The notes beneath the pieces were generated by a model. That model ran no database searches and was not told the origin of the DNA. It was given only the letters and a program-made list of their open reading frames with translations. Shown in pieces: positions 1 through 13,300 of a DNA stretch of 64,000 nt. The stretch covers positions 2,046,001 to 2,110,000 of the forward strand of contig JAJTTP010000003.1 in the NCBI GenBank assembly GCA_023313575.1, given 5' to 3'. The stretch comes from Eutypella sp. D-1 (Eukaryota; Ascomycota; Sordariomycetes; Xylariales; Diatrypaceae). The translations under genes and the position numbers were made by a program. Numbering within the stretch: the stretch's first letter is position 1; each line of letters opens with the position of its first letter.

Positions 1-3000
1 CACTGTTCACCAGCAAACAAGTGTGGTAGAGAGTAGAGGGGGAGGGTGTAGGTCACCTCCCCGAGAGCGCGAAGGGGTCTCCGAGCGAAGCACCGGGGGG
101 GGACACCACCTCCCCTCTGCACGAGAAGCCCTATCACCGTCCGCGGGCCATTTAATCGGTAATCAAGAGCTGCATCTGGTGCGACCTGGCACAGAAACTG
201 CCAGCGATTGGCGGACAGGTCTCCCGGTTGAAGGGGCGGAGCTCGCATGTGGCATACCATACCACACAGATACCTACATATGTCTGAAAGACAAGGCAAG
301 CCGCAAGCCCGCGGGAAGGAAGTATGCATAATGAAAGAGCGACGTTGGACAGCATGATCTAGCATGTGTCTCTATGCGTGTATATGTGCGTACCGCGATC
401 TTCGAAGGCGGGTGTAGTTGCGAAGGAGCCCCATCCTAAGAGAAGAAGCAAGATCCCTCCCCCCTCCCCCGGCGCATTGAACTAGGTAAGATACTAATGA
501 CGCAACTCGCGACAACCACGATCTTGCGAAAAGATCTTCCTTCCAAGCACCCTTGCCCCATAAGGTTGCCGTGACACGGAGGATCTGATTGTCAGGCCTT
601 ACGACGGCGTCATACATATAGCTACGCACATAATGATAAGGGCACGACTTAGTTGTGTGCGTCTGCTGTGCCTGCGTGCCCGCAGAGACCCTCATACCTA
701 ATCTCAGGACACGGGTGCAAGGGACGCGATACCCCCTTCGCCCGGAGCGGCGGGAGACTAGCCAAGCAGCAGCAGAAGCAAACATTCTTCGACGGCTTCT
801 AGACTGGGGCAATGACTGCGAGAAGCCGAGCCCCGATGTCGTCTTAGTCAGGGACCCCGGATGAGGATGAAGCACTATCCACCACCACCCATACCGATCT
901 TTGCCAACCAATCCCTCGCACCTCGACAGGATATTTCAAACCATGTCAAGCGGGAAACCAGCACATTACCGGGACCTCTGATATTGCTGGTGCGCTCTAC
1001 ACAGGGTGCCTTACATGATAAATCGTAGTACATGTGCATTCGCTTGGCCTACGATGTAGCTAGCTGGCTGGGTGATATTACCCTGGACATGTAAAACCGT
1101 TCCTACTTGGTCGGCTGGTCGGTTAGTGGGTCAAGCTTTACGGAGATTTTGTATGAGGGCGTGCCGCCAGTCACTAGGGGTGATGAAAGGATATCGGCGC
1201 CGCCGCCGCGGTCGAAGAGGCACGAGGAATACCGGGGGACGTTGTTGTCATAATCGATCGAGTATCCACCAAACAGGATATTCTATATATACAAGGTCCA
1301 CCAGGGTTGGGTCCCTGGGGCCCTGGGCTGTCTGAGAACTGGTCGACTGAGACTAAAAATGGCCGGGAATCCCCTACATCAAGCGGCGCGGTAGGGCTTT
1401 CTACTTTGATAAGTTATTATGTAGAGAAAGGCTAGGGCACAAAGAGAGGAAGAGAGATTGACTGAAAGAGAGACAAAGAGAACCCTGAAGGGGAGAGGGG
1501 GGGCTACTAACCAAGCTAACCTGGGCCGCATAGACGACGGCCCGGTGATGAAACGGATCGACCTAATAAACATTCACTATGCGGGAACGCTGGGCACCTG
1601 AAACGGGCGACCTGGCAGGCAGCCTTGGGAGGGTGACCTAGAGGCCTCGGGACCTTCCAAGTTGTTCCCAAAGGTTTATGTAATTAAAGATGAGAAGGGA
1701 TGGGATCCTACGTAACCCTAACCCGCAGGTCGGCCCGTCATTTCACGTAATCTCCAGGGCTGACAACCCTGGCAGACTCGTGGGACATGTTGGCAGGCAA
1801 GCTGGCTAGTTAGCTGGCTGGCTGGCTGGGAGGCCGGGGACTGGGGACTGGGGGAGAGAGTGCCGCCGTCGCCGGCCCCGACCAAATCCTCGCCCTTGCA
1901 TTAAATGCGGTTTATCCATTTATTCATTAATGCGAAAGAAAGGGAAAAAAAGAGATGCGCAGTCGGGATTTGGGATTGATACTTTCATACTTCCACCTGG
2001 GCAAGGTTAATACACCTAAACCCCTATCCAAGCTACATACCTCATATCTACCTAGGTATGTAGGTACATACATGCCCAAATATTCGTTGTAATACCACAC
2101 CATCCAGTGTTAGTTCAAAGCCAGTCAGCCGTCGCGTCGTAATGAAGAGACCTACGAAGCACGAAGTAAAGTTTGCTTTCGTTTATTTCCAGTTACACGT
2201 CCTGCGGTCTTCAGGGGAATAAGCGAGACCGATCGGGGATTTGGAGGTTACGAAGCACGAGCTGATATTGAAGTTTGCTTAAGTTGGAAAGGAAGAAAGA
2301 GCTGGCAAAAAACCCATCGGATCTCGGATTTAACTTAACTCATATGTTACGTAGATACTATGTATTATGTAGGCATTCGTATTTCGTAAAATCCATGGAT
2401 CCATCCAACCTTGGTTTGATGTTGAAAGTTGGAAGTTATCGCATCATATTGCGGAAGAAGATTCGTGGCGTACATCTGTAGCCACCGCCGAGTCAGCCAC
2501 CCACACGTGTCTTTGGTGGCGCCCGGTGCTTTTCTTCGCTACCGATACCTCAGAACCAACATGGCAACGTGTTGTCCTAAAGAACCACCTGTCAGCCCCT
2601 AATTAACCGTATGTGCCGAGTAAAATAAAACAACATTGAACCTTGAAATCTTGGACTACATAGGTACTCCGGTACTCAGTACTAAGATTAGAAAATAGGT
2701 GAATTGCTCCAGCCCTGGAGGTTAGCGATGTCTCACCTACAGCTGACATGAGCATGAAGGAGTTTAAATCGACCGACCTCCTTTTCCCACCTATCCCGGG
2801 TGCGTATATCTAGCTACCTAAGACGTGGTCTATTTTATCTCAAACAGCCTCACCAAGCCACGAGATTGCGGTTAAAGGCGAAAGGGGGGAATTGAAAACA
2901 AAATTGAAGTAAAAATTCTGAAAGCCAAACACACAAAAACTTAGATTGTGTTCAGGGGTGCACAAAGCGACGCCTAGTTCCTTCATCTTCCCAACACATC

Positions 3001-3043
3001 AGCCCGTCATCACATCACATCACGGGATCACACCACATCGACC
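1..3043. other. Gene-free spacer at the left edge
   Basis: No open frame here has domain-like sequence or plausible splice partners; those present are short, rich in Arg/Ser or Leu and overlap on both strands. The stretch holds a CTGG microsatellite near 1803-1829, one TACCTAGGTA palindrome at 2049-2058, and AT-rich sequence from about 1900. The last 100 bases before 3044 contain no ATG and carry several CATCA repeats, which fits a 5' leader for the gene at 3044. Confidence 0.6.
2049..2058. repeat. TACCTAGGTA palindrome
   Basis: Perfect 10-bp palindrome between genes; one of eight perfect copies in the window. Confidence 0.85.
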
Positions 3044-3880
3044 ATGGTGGACACGTCCGCAGCCGCTTCTGCGACGATGACGGACGCGATAGACGCCCTC
3101 TTAGAGCGGTACCTGGGCCTGCTACACGAGTACGGCGAGCTCCGGGCCGAGCTGTCCGCCCTGCAGGCCGGCGTCTACGCCGACATCGCCCGCGCTAACT
3201 TCGCCGCCGAGCGCGGCCTGCGCTACGGCGCTGACCACTATGACGGCCGCATGCGTGCGTCCCGAAGGCTCCGGCTACGCGTCGGCAGTGGCGATGGCCA
3301 CGCCGGCGAGGACACAGCACCTGTATTCACCGTTGTTCACGTGGGTGATGGGGATGAGAAAGCGAATGGGAGTGGGAATGGAAGCGCGGGTGTTGCGTCG
3401 CCAGCTGCACCAGACACGGAAGAGGGCGCACTAGAAAGCGAAGCCAGGAAGGAAGACGAGGGCGGGGAAGGCGACGAGCAAGGGTGGGGCAGCAGCGACG
3501 TCAAGAGTGACGACGGCAGTAATAACAGCAACGACAACAACGGCACTAAACAAGCCGCCGAGAACGAGGAGGTGAAGGAAAAAAGAAGGGACAAAAAGAA
3601 AGCGGCCCCGCGAAACGACCCGCTAAGGTGGTTCGGGCTCCTGGCGCCGGCGGCCCTCCGGCAGGCCCAGGCGCGCAGCGTGCGCGCCGTCGAGGAGCTG
3701 GTGCCGCGCCTGGCGTCCGTCGACGCTGAGATGGCGCGTCTCGAGATCGAGGTCCGCAGGGCGCGCAAGAGGCGGGCCAAGGCCGAGAAGGCTTCCGGTT
3801 CCCCTGCCGTCGTTATGGCAAAGAATCAGGAGCAGGAGGTAGAGGCTCTTGCTGAGAAGGCCCAAGAGATCACAGTTTAA
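3044..3880 (+). CDS. vma22: Vacuolar H+-ATPase assembly protein Vma22-like (CCDC115 family)
   Basis: Single-exon gene of 278 aa. In yeast, Vma22 works at the ER with Vma12 to assemble the membrane (Vo) sector of the vacuolar proton pump. Two conserved blocks are seen: residues about 12-82, a helical region with LLERYLGLLHEYGELRAEL and a conserved block ending in RMRASRRL, and residues about 190-250, starting DPLRWFGLLAP and continuing as a coiled coil that ends in a basic RRARKRRAKAEK stretch. Between them lies roughly 100 residues of acidic Gly/Ser/Asn/Asp-rich, probably disordered sequence, as is common in fungal members. The start is well placed: ACCATGG context and no ATG in the preceding 100 bases. 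The TAA overlaps an AATAAA. The gene converges on tel1. The family call rests on the paired blocks recognised by eye; a generic coiled-coil protein is the alternative. Confidence 0.75.
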   Translation: MVDTSAAASATMTDAIDALLERYLGLLHEYGELRAELSALQAGVYADIARANFAAERGLRYGADHYDGRMRASRRLRLRVGSGDGHAGEDTAPVFTVVHVGDGDEKANGSGNGSAGVASPAAPDTEEGALESEARKEDEGGEGDEQGWGSSDVKSDDGSNNSNDNNGTKQAAENEEVKEKRRDKKKAAPRNDPLRWFGLLAPAALRQAQARSVRAVEELVPRLASVDAEMARLEIEVRRARKRRAKAEKASGSPAVVMAKNQEQEVEALAEKAQEITV

Positions 3881-4383
3881 TAAATGCACGTGTCGGGCTT
3901 TTTTAAACCCTGCCGGCTGATGGATAGAATGGCTGGCTGGGATACGCTGTATTCCGTGAGGTGATATTAAACTACGTTTACGTCTATCACCTGTCGCTAC
4001 GTTAAGCTCACACCTACAGATGGAATATAGTTCAAAGTTGGGTAGCTCGAGCTTGACCACACACACGGATCGCTTCATGCGATGAGAGGAAATTCTAGTT
4101 ATATACGATCAAAATCCGATCCGTCTTCTATGGAGCACCCCCAAAATAGCCAAAATAGGTACAGACCTCCACGTCATGGCCCCTCGATGGGCAAACGCGG
4201 TTTGTAAAAACTAGAAAAAAAAAAGTTTACATTATATGTTCCAGAGTACAGTGCCCGCCATGCTGCAGAAAAGAAGCGGCATATAGGTAATCAAAATGTA
4301 CAACGGCTTTGAAAAAATTACAAAATTACTTGAGTGTGCACAGAGGGTATATTCGATATATGCTCGCCCGCTCGTTCGCTCGC
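3881..4383. other. Convergent spacer between vma22 and tel1
   Basis: About 500 bases between two convergent genes. It holds the AATAAA that overlaps the vma22 stop codon, AT-rich sequence around 4200-4330 and a CGCTCGTTCGCTCGCT simple repeat near 4365-4384. I see no further gene. Confidence 0.6.
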
Positions 4384-7300
4384 TCATGCATATGCGGCCC
4401 AACCTATGATATATTTGTTAGTCGAATAGGCGATTTGTAAGGGCTGCTACGGGTTTAAGGGAAAGAATACTCACCAGAATATAATACAGCCAGGTTCTTC
4501 TCATCGGTGGCCTGGTTGATCAGGTCGTTGACGGTGGCAGTGACGCTGAGGGTCTTGCTGAGCTTCTTGCGCACGACCTCGAGGGCCCTATCGGCCTCGC
4601 TCGGCTCGTTTATGACGCCGCCTCCACCCCCGCCGCCGGCGCCGCCTGCCCTCCTCTTGCGGGCGTCGGCGTCGCTGTCGACATCGCCCCCTTCCTGGTC
4701 CGCGTCCCCGCGGCCCCGCGTGTCCTGGAGTTTGGCCATGCGTACGGGGCTGATGGACCACGAGTACAGGGGATCGTATCGCAGCACGTCGAGGATGGTC
4801 ATGATGGAGTAGGTCTCCTCGCGAAGGGCGTCGAGCGTGAACTCGCAACACCGCCGGAACACGCCCTCCGTCTTGGTGACGCCCATGCCGTCCACTATAT
4901 CGCGCGTGAGCCGGAACGGCACGAGCTCCGGCACGGGGAGCACCCGGCCCATCTCGAACGCCACCCCGAGGTCGATGTGCACCACCTCGCCCGTCTTCGA
5001 GTCCAGCAGGATATTGTGCCCGTGCCGGTCGCCCAGGCCGAGCACGTGGCCCAGCATGGATATCGCGGCCGTCGTCCGGGTGTACGCCGTGCGCTTCGCG
5101 AACCAGTCGTCTGGGTCCATGAAATACTCCATGAAGAAGTAGCGCATTACCGGGTGAAACTTGTCGGTGACTTTCTTGTAGGTGGCCAGGCGGACCTCGG
5201 TGGACTTGCTCTGCGCCTGGGAGATCTCCTTGCGGCACTGGGATCCCTTGAGGTTCTTGGGGTAGTATTTCTCGTGTGCCGGCATCAGGTATTCATGCAG
5301 TGGTATGGTGTTCGGCACGAATTCGATCAGTCCCGAGGCGGATGTTAGTGGAAGAACCTTGTATGTCCTGATACCCAAGCTGCGTTGCTGGGTGGACCGA
5401 TGGTGTTTCAACACAGAAGAGACGGCAGCGAATACTTGCTCCATTATAGCGTCCTGGCGGAGGTCATCGTTGCCACCTTTCACGAGCTGCCTATAGCGTT
5501 CACCATTGCTACCGACAACCGTGATGATTTTCGGTGCGCTGACACCCGAAGCTATCGTCATGTTGGGCTCGATCTTGGTTATATAGGGGATATGTGAATA
5601 GTCTCGATCCGCCGCGAGCTCGATCTGCATGGTGGGAGGCGGGATGTGATACCGTGTTATCTCAGTCGAGAGCCTTTGGCCGGCGGCTGAGTTCTGGACT
5701 GGGATCTTCTGCCCTGCCTTATAGCGCGAGGGATCTCGGTCCATAGCTAATGCGTGATATGCCTTGCTAGTCTTGTCGAGGGCTACCCATATTGGCGCTG
5801 ACGAATCGGTCTGCGCAAGCCTCTTCCCAACTCTCTCTGTAGCTTTCTGGCGAAGAACGGCAACGTCGTCCTTCACGTTGGTTCGCGCCTTGGTGCCTGA
5901 CCAGATGGAATACATCCCATGGTAGGGATGGTCGACGCAAATACGGTATACGAGCTCGATGAGGAGTCTCTGGAACGGGTGGTCTTGATCAAGAAGGCGC
6001 GAAGATAATTGATTCATGAGCGGCGCAAACTTGCGCGTAGGCACCTTGTTGAGGTGCTTGCGGACGACTTCGTTGGTGGTATCTTCTCCAGATCGCTCGA
6101 GCCAGAGGGCAGTGAACCTTAGCGCATCATTATTGTGCTCGTCGGAGGCGATTAGCGAAAGGAGATAGTTTTCCAAGCTGAGCCGGACGAACTCGCTCCG
6201 GCTCTGTTCGACACGTCGGACCTCTTGTTCGTCCAAATCCAACCACTGCTTGGCTTTTGCGAGGTGACTCTGATACTTGTTCCTTGTCTGGGAGTCCTTC
6301 GCTCCTGAAACTAACCCCCTGAGCTGGACCACCTCGTCGCTCTTTCCCCTTTTCAAATGCCTCAAACGCGCGAGATCCTCGAGGCTATCTGGGTTTTGTA
6401 ACTGCTCATCGCAAAACATGGCGAATTGGTGATAGACTTTGCCCGCCTCCTGTCCGTCGGTCTTCCCCCTTAGCTCCTTCAATGCCGGAAGCAAGTAGTT
6501 CTTCTGGATGCTCTCTGGTTTTTCGAGCCTCGCGACCGAGATCTGGTAGCCGATTTTAGCAAGCAGATCCGGGCGGCTCACTGGTATGCTTTGTTTCTTG
6601 AGGTTCGGATCTTCGTCAACCGCCTGAAGCATATGAATGGACGGCATCATCTCTCCATGGTCCCATAAAGAATTCGCAGTCTCAATCTTGACCGCGGCAT
6701 CAAGGTAAAGCCCGAGGTCTTCGCAGGGTTGGATGAGATCCGTCAAAGTCGTGGCAACATTCAAAGACTCTTGTGTAGCTTTATGGTATCGGTAGATCCC
6801 AGATGATAGTATCATCGACTGAACCTCTAGCAACCGCGTCTCGGGATGCTTGATGCTGGAAGAACTACGCAACTCGGATTTCTGAGCAAGCAGACTTAGT
6901 GCGGTCTCTCGACAAGACAAGATCTGGCTGATCTCCTCGTATCTACACAATGTTAGCTGGCACAAGCCCGAATCATGCTCGTGTATTCGCTTACCTTCCA
7001 GATTTCATCCATTGGGCATGGTCGTCGAACGATGCGAGCAATTCGGCAAGTTGCGTAGAGTCAGATGCGCCGAGAGCGTCATCAAATTCCGTGAGAGCGG
7101 CCACGGCCCCCAGATTACGGCGGAGACGACTAGGACCTAGGTCTGGCCTTATTAAATTACGCATGGTCTGGCTGAAGCCGGCGTAGACGGCTTGTCTCGC
7201 TGCGTCCAAATCAGTGGCCTGGTGGCATCTCTGATATGCTTTATATAATGTCACAGATGGGTTGTCAGTAGCCGTCGGAGCCGGCAGGTTCCATATCTCA

Positions 7301-10300
7301 AGTCTCCGAGCCGTATTAAAAGTGCTGTCAACAGCTGCTGAAGAACCATCTAGTCTCTGCTGTGTTTGGAGTAGCGAGTGTGACACTCCTGATAAGCCCA
7401 GGTTATTCAATGTCTCTACCAAGTATTGGCTGTCTGTGTTCGCGGCCTGGTCGTTTCTCCTGCGGATGTGGCTATCATACTGAGCACCACGGAAGGCGAG
7501 ACTCTTGCTTCCGTCTTTCTCATACTCTAGGCGAGCTAACACATTGCTAAGGCTTGAAGTGTGACCAAGACCGTAGTATGTGTCAGGATCATCTATATTT
7601 TCGAAGATATCCATAAGCAAGCTCGTGGAGTCCTGGGCTCGGGCTGCAGATGAACGTCGTGATGTGCGTGACGTGTCATTGTTCGCCTCCACGAACAATA
7701 GCGCAGTCTTGAACATTCCGCATTTTGTGGCGGCGGTGGCAGTCGATGACAGGTCGATATCGAGCCACTGTGTTCTGTCAGCAATCGAGTTTTCCCCTGG
7801 TAACTTTTGTGTCCTAAGATAAAGGATGGCGTTCATCAACAGGGTTAGGTTCTCGGTCGCCGCTTGTGAGCCAAGCTGGAACCACATCTGAGTTGCAGAA
7901 GACAGCTTGCGCCGAATGGCTTGGGTGCTGTCTCTCTCGAGCAGTAGAACTAAATGGAGGATGTAAGGAAACGCTTCTCGCGCGAAACCTCTGATATTGT
8001 CTAATATCGGCAATAGTGCATTGAGTATAATGCTTTCGGGGAACGCCTGAACAAGGTGAACGGTTATGCGCTGGGGCCATCTTGCATCCTCAAAGGCCTG
8101 TTTAGAAAAGACCTGGTCATCCGATACCGAAGGTATGGGCAAATTGTCTGACGGGGGTGCTCGATAAGGCGTCCAGTCTGATGAGGCAAGAATTTGATCT
8201 GAGAGTACCTTCTGGCATGCAGCCAGCAGGTCGTTAACACTGTCGGCCACAGCTTCCGAGACGATGGTCCTCAGAGCCGACTCAGCTAACCCAGACGTGT
8301 GCCCGACACTTTCGGCCGTCAGAGATTGTAGTAAATTGAGGATTCCCTTTTCAGACGCGAAGTCACCCAACGAGACTTTCCGGAACTGTGATAATTCGGA
8401 TTCCCGCAGTAGATCCTGCTCAATACGACCGGAAGCAGCGAATGCCCTGCCAATAACGCGCCCGGCCCAAGCCAGATACTCATCGCTCAATGCTTGGGTT
8501 CGGCAGCTCTTCCACACAGCAGTAGCTAAGTTCTTGGCGTACTGATCTGTTCCGACAACATCGGCAGCAACTGAGGTCGGAATTTGGAATTTACCACACA
8601 GCATCTCTAAGGCTAACTTTCGCGAGGGCTCATTCAGGAGATGTGAACCGCTCATCTCATCTTGGAATATGGCCAAGAGCAGTCTGCTCTCGTGCGTGTC
8701 TCTTTCAGCGTTACCAGAAGATCGGATATTGGCCGCAGACTGCGTGATGGTCTTGAAAGCATCCCTTCGTGCGCTGCTTCTCAGCAATGGAGACTCATAC
8801 TCATCAAGGTATTTCTTGAACCAAGTGTGAAATTGCTGCGCCTTGCTCATTGTAGCCTTGAATTGGCTCTCCTGGGTCGTGCTGGACTGGCTGGTCTCAA
8901 AGAAAACTCTCAGGGAGGCAAGCGTCGACAAAGCATATCCCGCGAGGAACGAAGGGCATTGCGTGAGCTCTTTGGCACCTTGAGTCAAGAGGTAGCGACT
9001 CAGTCCTAAGGCATCGTCGGCGCACTCAGAGTTCGTGATGAGCGGGCGGATGGAGTGCAGAAGCATCTCCAAAGGGTAGGACTCAAATGCATGCGAGCTG
9101 GCCAAGCACACCAGTACTCGGACCTTGCGCAGGACAGAACAGCTGTGTAAGGGGCCTAGTGCCGGGTGAATACTATTAAAGAGCTTTCTCGCAACAGCGG
9201 CCACGAGGGTAGGGGTCCACAGCTTCGCCATCTCATACTGTGTTCGGCTGCAGAGAAGGGCTATTTCTCTAGTGAGATACTTCGCCCGGAATACTGGTTG
9301 CTGGTTCGGGAGAAGCACAACATCGGAATGGCCACATTGCTTGATCTCCTCCATCGTTCTAGCCGCATATTCGAGATTCTCATCCCTGGCCCACGAGTTC
9401 TCTACGGGGTTCTCTTGATCGATCAGACTAAAGAACAGCCCAATGATATCAACAAAATTCATGTAGACGCGCTCGGCGAAGACCTCACGTCCCAAGATTC
9501 TGCGTACCCGGCTTTCGCCGCTTTGGTACTGCTCAGTCTTAGGTAGGCTGATGTCATGTGCCATGCTATACGCGATGACTCTAGAGAAGTTATGGATGAG
9601 GAGCTGGCTTATGTCGACGGAGAGGAGAGAGGACAGCTGTGCTAAGGATTCTTCTTGACCACGCATTATCATCAAAGCTGCGACTTCGGATTGCGCACGC
9701 TCGAGTAGCTCTTCAAGGCTATCAAAGCCGAAGATCTCGAACGGGATGCCCTCAGCCGAACTATCCGCGAGCCACGTATATAGTAGCTGCGGCGCAAACA
9801 GGTCGAACAACACCCTTGGGCTATCCAGCTTCAGTGAGTCGGATATTTTCCGCAGGCAATGCGTCGCATGTTGCTTCGAGGACACGATGTTACCGGGAGT
9901 TTCGAAGATATGGTACACACATCTGCGTAGTAGCGTCGGCCACTCACGCGCCAGTTCTGCTAAGACGAAGAGGCGCACAGCAATTCCTTCGATGAACTCG
10001 CCATCAACAGGAAGTCTCTTGAGCACGTCAACGAACACTTCGTCATGGATCTTCAGTATGTAGCGTCCAAACATGGCTGGAAGCCGGCTCCCGATGTAGA
10101 ATTGTACGGGAATACTACCATCCTGAAATATCTGCAGTACTGACGTCGTAGCGGTAGGCATCTTCATGCTCTCCAAGAATTTCTGATCGATTTGAGTGAG
10201 ATGAAGGAGCAGGCGCGATAATGACATCTGAACCTTGGGTGAAAGAAGATTGTTCGAGAGGCCGGCCTTCATGAAGTAGGCATACAGATCGCCGACTAGA

Positions 10301-13300
10301 GAGGAGAGTTCGCTCTGGCCGTCGGACCACATAGACATGAAGCCATCCATGATGTCGATGCATAGATTCAAGGCGACTTCACAGCTGGTAAATCTTGCCC
10401 GGCCAATAATTTCGCCAGCCCTTTCGACTACCTTGACAGCATCGTCAGGATTGGTGATCAGGTCCGAACTGAATAGGTCCTTCAAGAAGTAGCGGCACGA
10501 AAGGATCTCTTCGTCCGATGCGGACAGAAATTCGTCGAGAAAGGGTGGGGGTACAAGTCCAACCTGGCCGTTGTCCTGATACAAGACATCTATGAAATGC
10601 AATCTCTGCGTCGCATCGATATAGAAAGAGGCAGCGTTAGTGAAGGCGGGGATATCTTGTCGTGCGATCTCAATACTCTCTGGCTGTACACTCGAACGAC
10701 CACTGCGAGCCCTGAACTCATCATCTATGTCCATGGGGTCCTCGTGATGCTCGGACAACTGAGAGTCTGTCCGCTTACGAAATGCCGCTGATAATTCAGA
10801 GAAAATCCGGTGGAGGTATGGCCATTCTCTCGTCAGTTGCGCTAGCTCGCCATGTGCAAGTGACGGTATGTACGGTCGTATCGTTTTCAGTAGACACTCA
10901 TATAAGCCATCATTCTCGAGCGCTGAAGACACTGCGTCAACTACACGCTGGAGGATCGCAAACAGTTTGTCTTCTAGCTCGCCAGATTGACGACTATTTA
11001 CCTCGAGAAGCTGAGGGGAGATATAGGCGCCAATGATGAGGCAAAATAGTACGCTCTGAAGCTTTTCTGACGTGATATGGGATGATCCTTCCCCTCGTCT
11101 GATCCACGTATCACACATAGCTTCGATTTCTAGGAGCTTCGGGTGAAACAGTTCCGCTACCAACTTCTTTGTCGCATGCGTGTTAGATGTATCGGTAAGC
11201 TGCATAGTTGAGGCTGGAGCATTGACTTGGTTGCGCGGATGGGTTTGGGACGTGGGCGCTTCATCGTGGAGTAATAACAAGTAATTTACGATTACTTTGC
11301 GCTCTTGGAATAGACTCCTCGATAATCCTACGGGCCCTATGGTATCGTGAGAAGATCCCGTACAAGTGAGCTCAGCGTGGCCAAAAGTAGATCGCAGAAG
11401 ATTTACAACCTCTGTTGGCTTTGCATGTGAAGTATATGTAGAGATGAAGGAAGCATCGGCTTCCAAAAGTTAGCAAAATATCCGGGCTACAGTAAGAACT
11501 TGAACTCGAATGCTTACCTGGATCCCACCTAAGAAATATCCAACGGACCACATGATTGCAAGTGGCATAGCTGGCACTTGGTAGTTGATAATTCAGTCGG
11601 TGAAGGAGGCTTGTCATGAGCAGGATTGAGGAGTCTACGACGACGGCTGGCCCATTCACGTCGGCGGTTGTGATCATAATATTGACATCATCGGCGATAT
11701 CGCGGAAGGGTAACAGATCATTTGCCAGGATAGAGTTCAGGAGTAGGGACGAAGCTCTGCAGGTTCCTGTCATGCTGACCGAACGGACCGCAAACTGCCA
11801 AGCCTGTTTCCATAACCCTAATAGTTCGACGTCGTCGGCTGTTTGATCGAAAGTGAAACTGTCCAACTATCTTAGCTCAATCGAAACCACTCTCTCGATA
11901 CTTGATACTGACCTTGCACATGATATAAGGGCCCAATTTGCGATTTTGTTATTCTTGTGGCTCGTCAAGGAGACTAGAATGGATAAGAGGTCCTGTACCT
12001 CATCGACCTCTAGTTTCACACCGGAAATGAAATAAGGCACAATCTGAAGGGCGGTGTGTTGGATGGTACGGTCGATAGAACGTAGTTTCTGCCTCAGACG
12101 GCTTGAACCCGGTCTAACCCGGTGTCTTTTTCTTGGCCGCTCGTCGTCTTCGGATGATGGGACAACTGGTGGCGAGGAAGCCCTCCAGAGTAAGCCTTCG
12201 AGTATGCCAATTGTTTGCACAACTGCCCATTTCTTCTCCGCCTCAACGTTGAATGATCGTAGACTGAACATCCCCAGAGAAAAAATGGTTGTCTCCTGCG
12301 AAGGTGTGGAATACGTCAAGTCATCCTGTTGAAGTTGAGCACGATCCTCGCGCCTCGAATACTCGGTCCAGAGCATGTCAGAAAGGGCCTCAATATGTTC
12401 TAGCACAGACGTATCGCCTCCCTGTTCAACAAGTACCTCAAGCTGTAGGTGACTATTATAAACGACATTGAGCATCTCAGCTCGGACACCATTGAGCAAT
12501 GCGTCATCTTCAGACGCGCTCCTCGCCTGCCACCAGAGACTGACTAAAGGTATCGAATCCACTGCCAAGGAACTGGCCTGTGCTGTATTCTCTGTTTGAG
12601 TCAGTACGAGGAGAGCATTCAGCACACTGAATGCGTGCTGATGTAACTGACTTATACCCCAAGAATGGAGCTGCAGTATCTGGAGGACGGCAGAGGAGAT
12701 CTCTACAATGCGATCAATAAGGGGGGCGTTTGAAGCATGCACTAGGGCAGAGAGACATTGGGCTAGGTCCTGAATCTGACTGCGATAGACCCGACTGCCG
12801 TTGCGGTGTGTTGAGCTAGGGGTAGAAGCGAGTGTCGAAGCAGTAGAAGACACCGTTCGTGCAGTTCCAGGTGCTGGTGAGGCCCGCGATGGCCCTGAGT
12901 CAAGCTCACCAGCCTGTCCAAAGTGGTCAATAACCTGCAGAGTAAAGTCGACGCAAGAATACCAGCCATCGCTGTTGTATGTCGCGAGAAGCTCTACATT
13001 CGGAGCATGGCTGAGCAGGGCCAGAAGAGCTTTAATGTAATGCTGCACGAGGGGCTGAACTAGGTCCTCGTTCGGACCGGGTAAGGTCTGGATGATGTGG
13101 TCGACAACGGCCAAGAGAGTCTTTCTTCTGAGTTTACATGCCCCGTGTTCGACGGCTAGGCGCAGAGCCTCTGCGCATTTCCCAAGCCTAGTCACAGTTG
13201 AAGCGGCAGCACTTTTTGTCGTCTTCTTGTTGCTGTAGTACTCGCTTTTCTCAGCAACGGCACATTGGAACAGAATTTCCAAAGTCCTATGATAGCTCTT

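Noticed and set aside
372..911. 179-codon minus-strand frame
   Set aside because: Arg/Ser-rich, overlaps another frame on the plus strand, no family resemblance and no splice partners.
1711..1732. TAACCCTAACCC resembling a telomere repeat
   Set aside because: Only two units, isolated, with ordinary sequence on both sides; not a telomere.
4588..5238. 216-codon frame within the tel1 kinase region
   Set aside because: Same strand, other frame of a GC-rich coding exon; Arg/Pro/Gly-rich shadow of the kinase domain.
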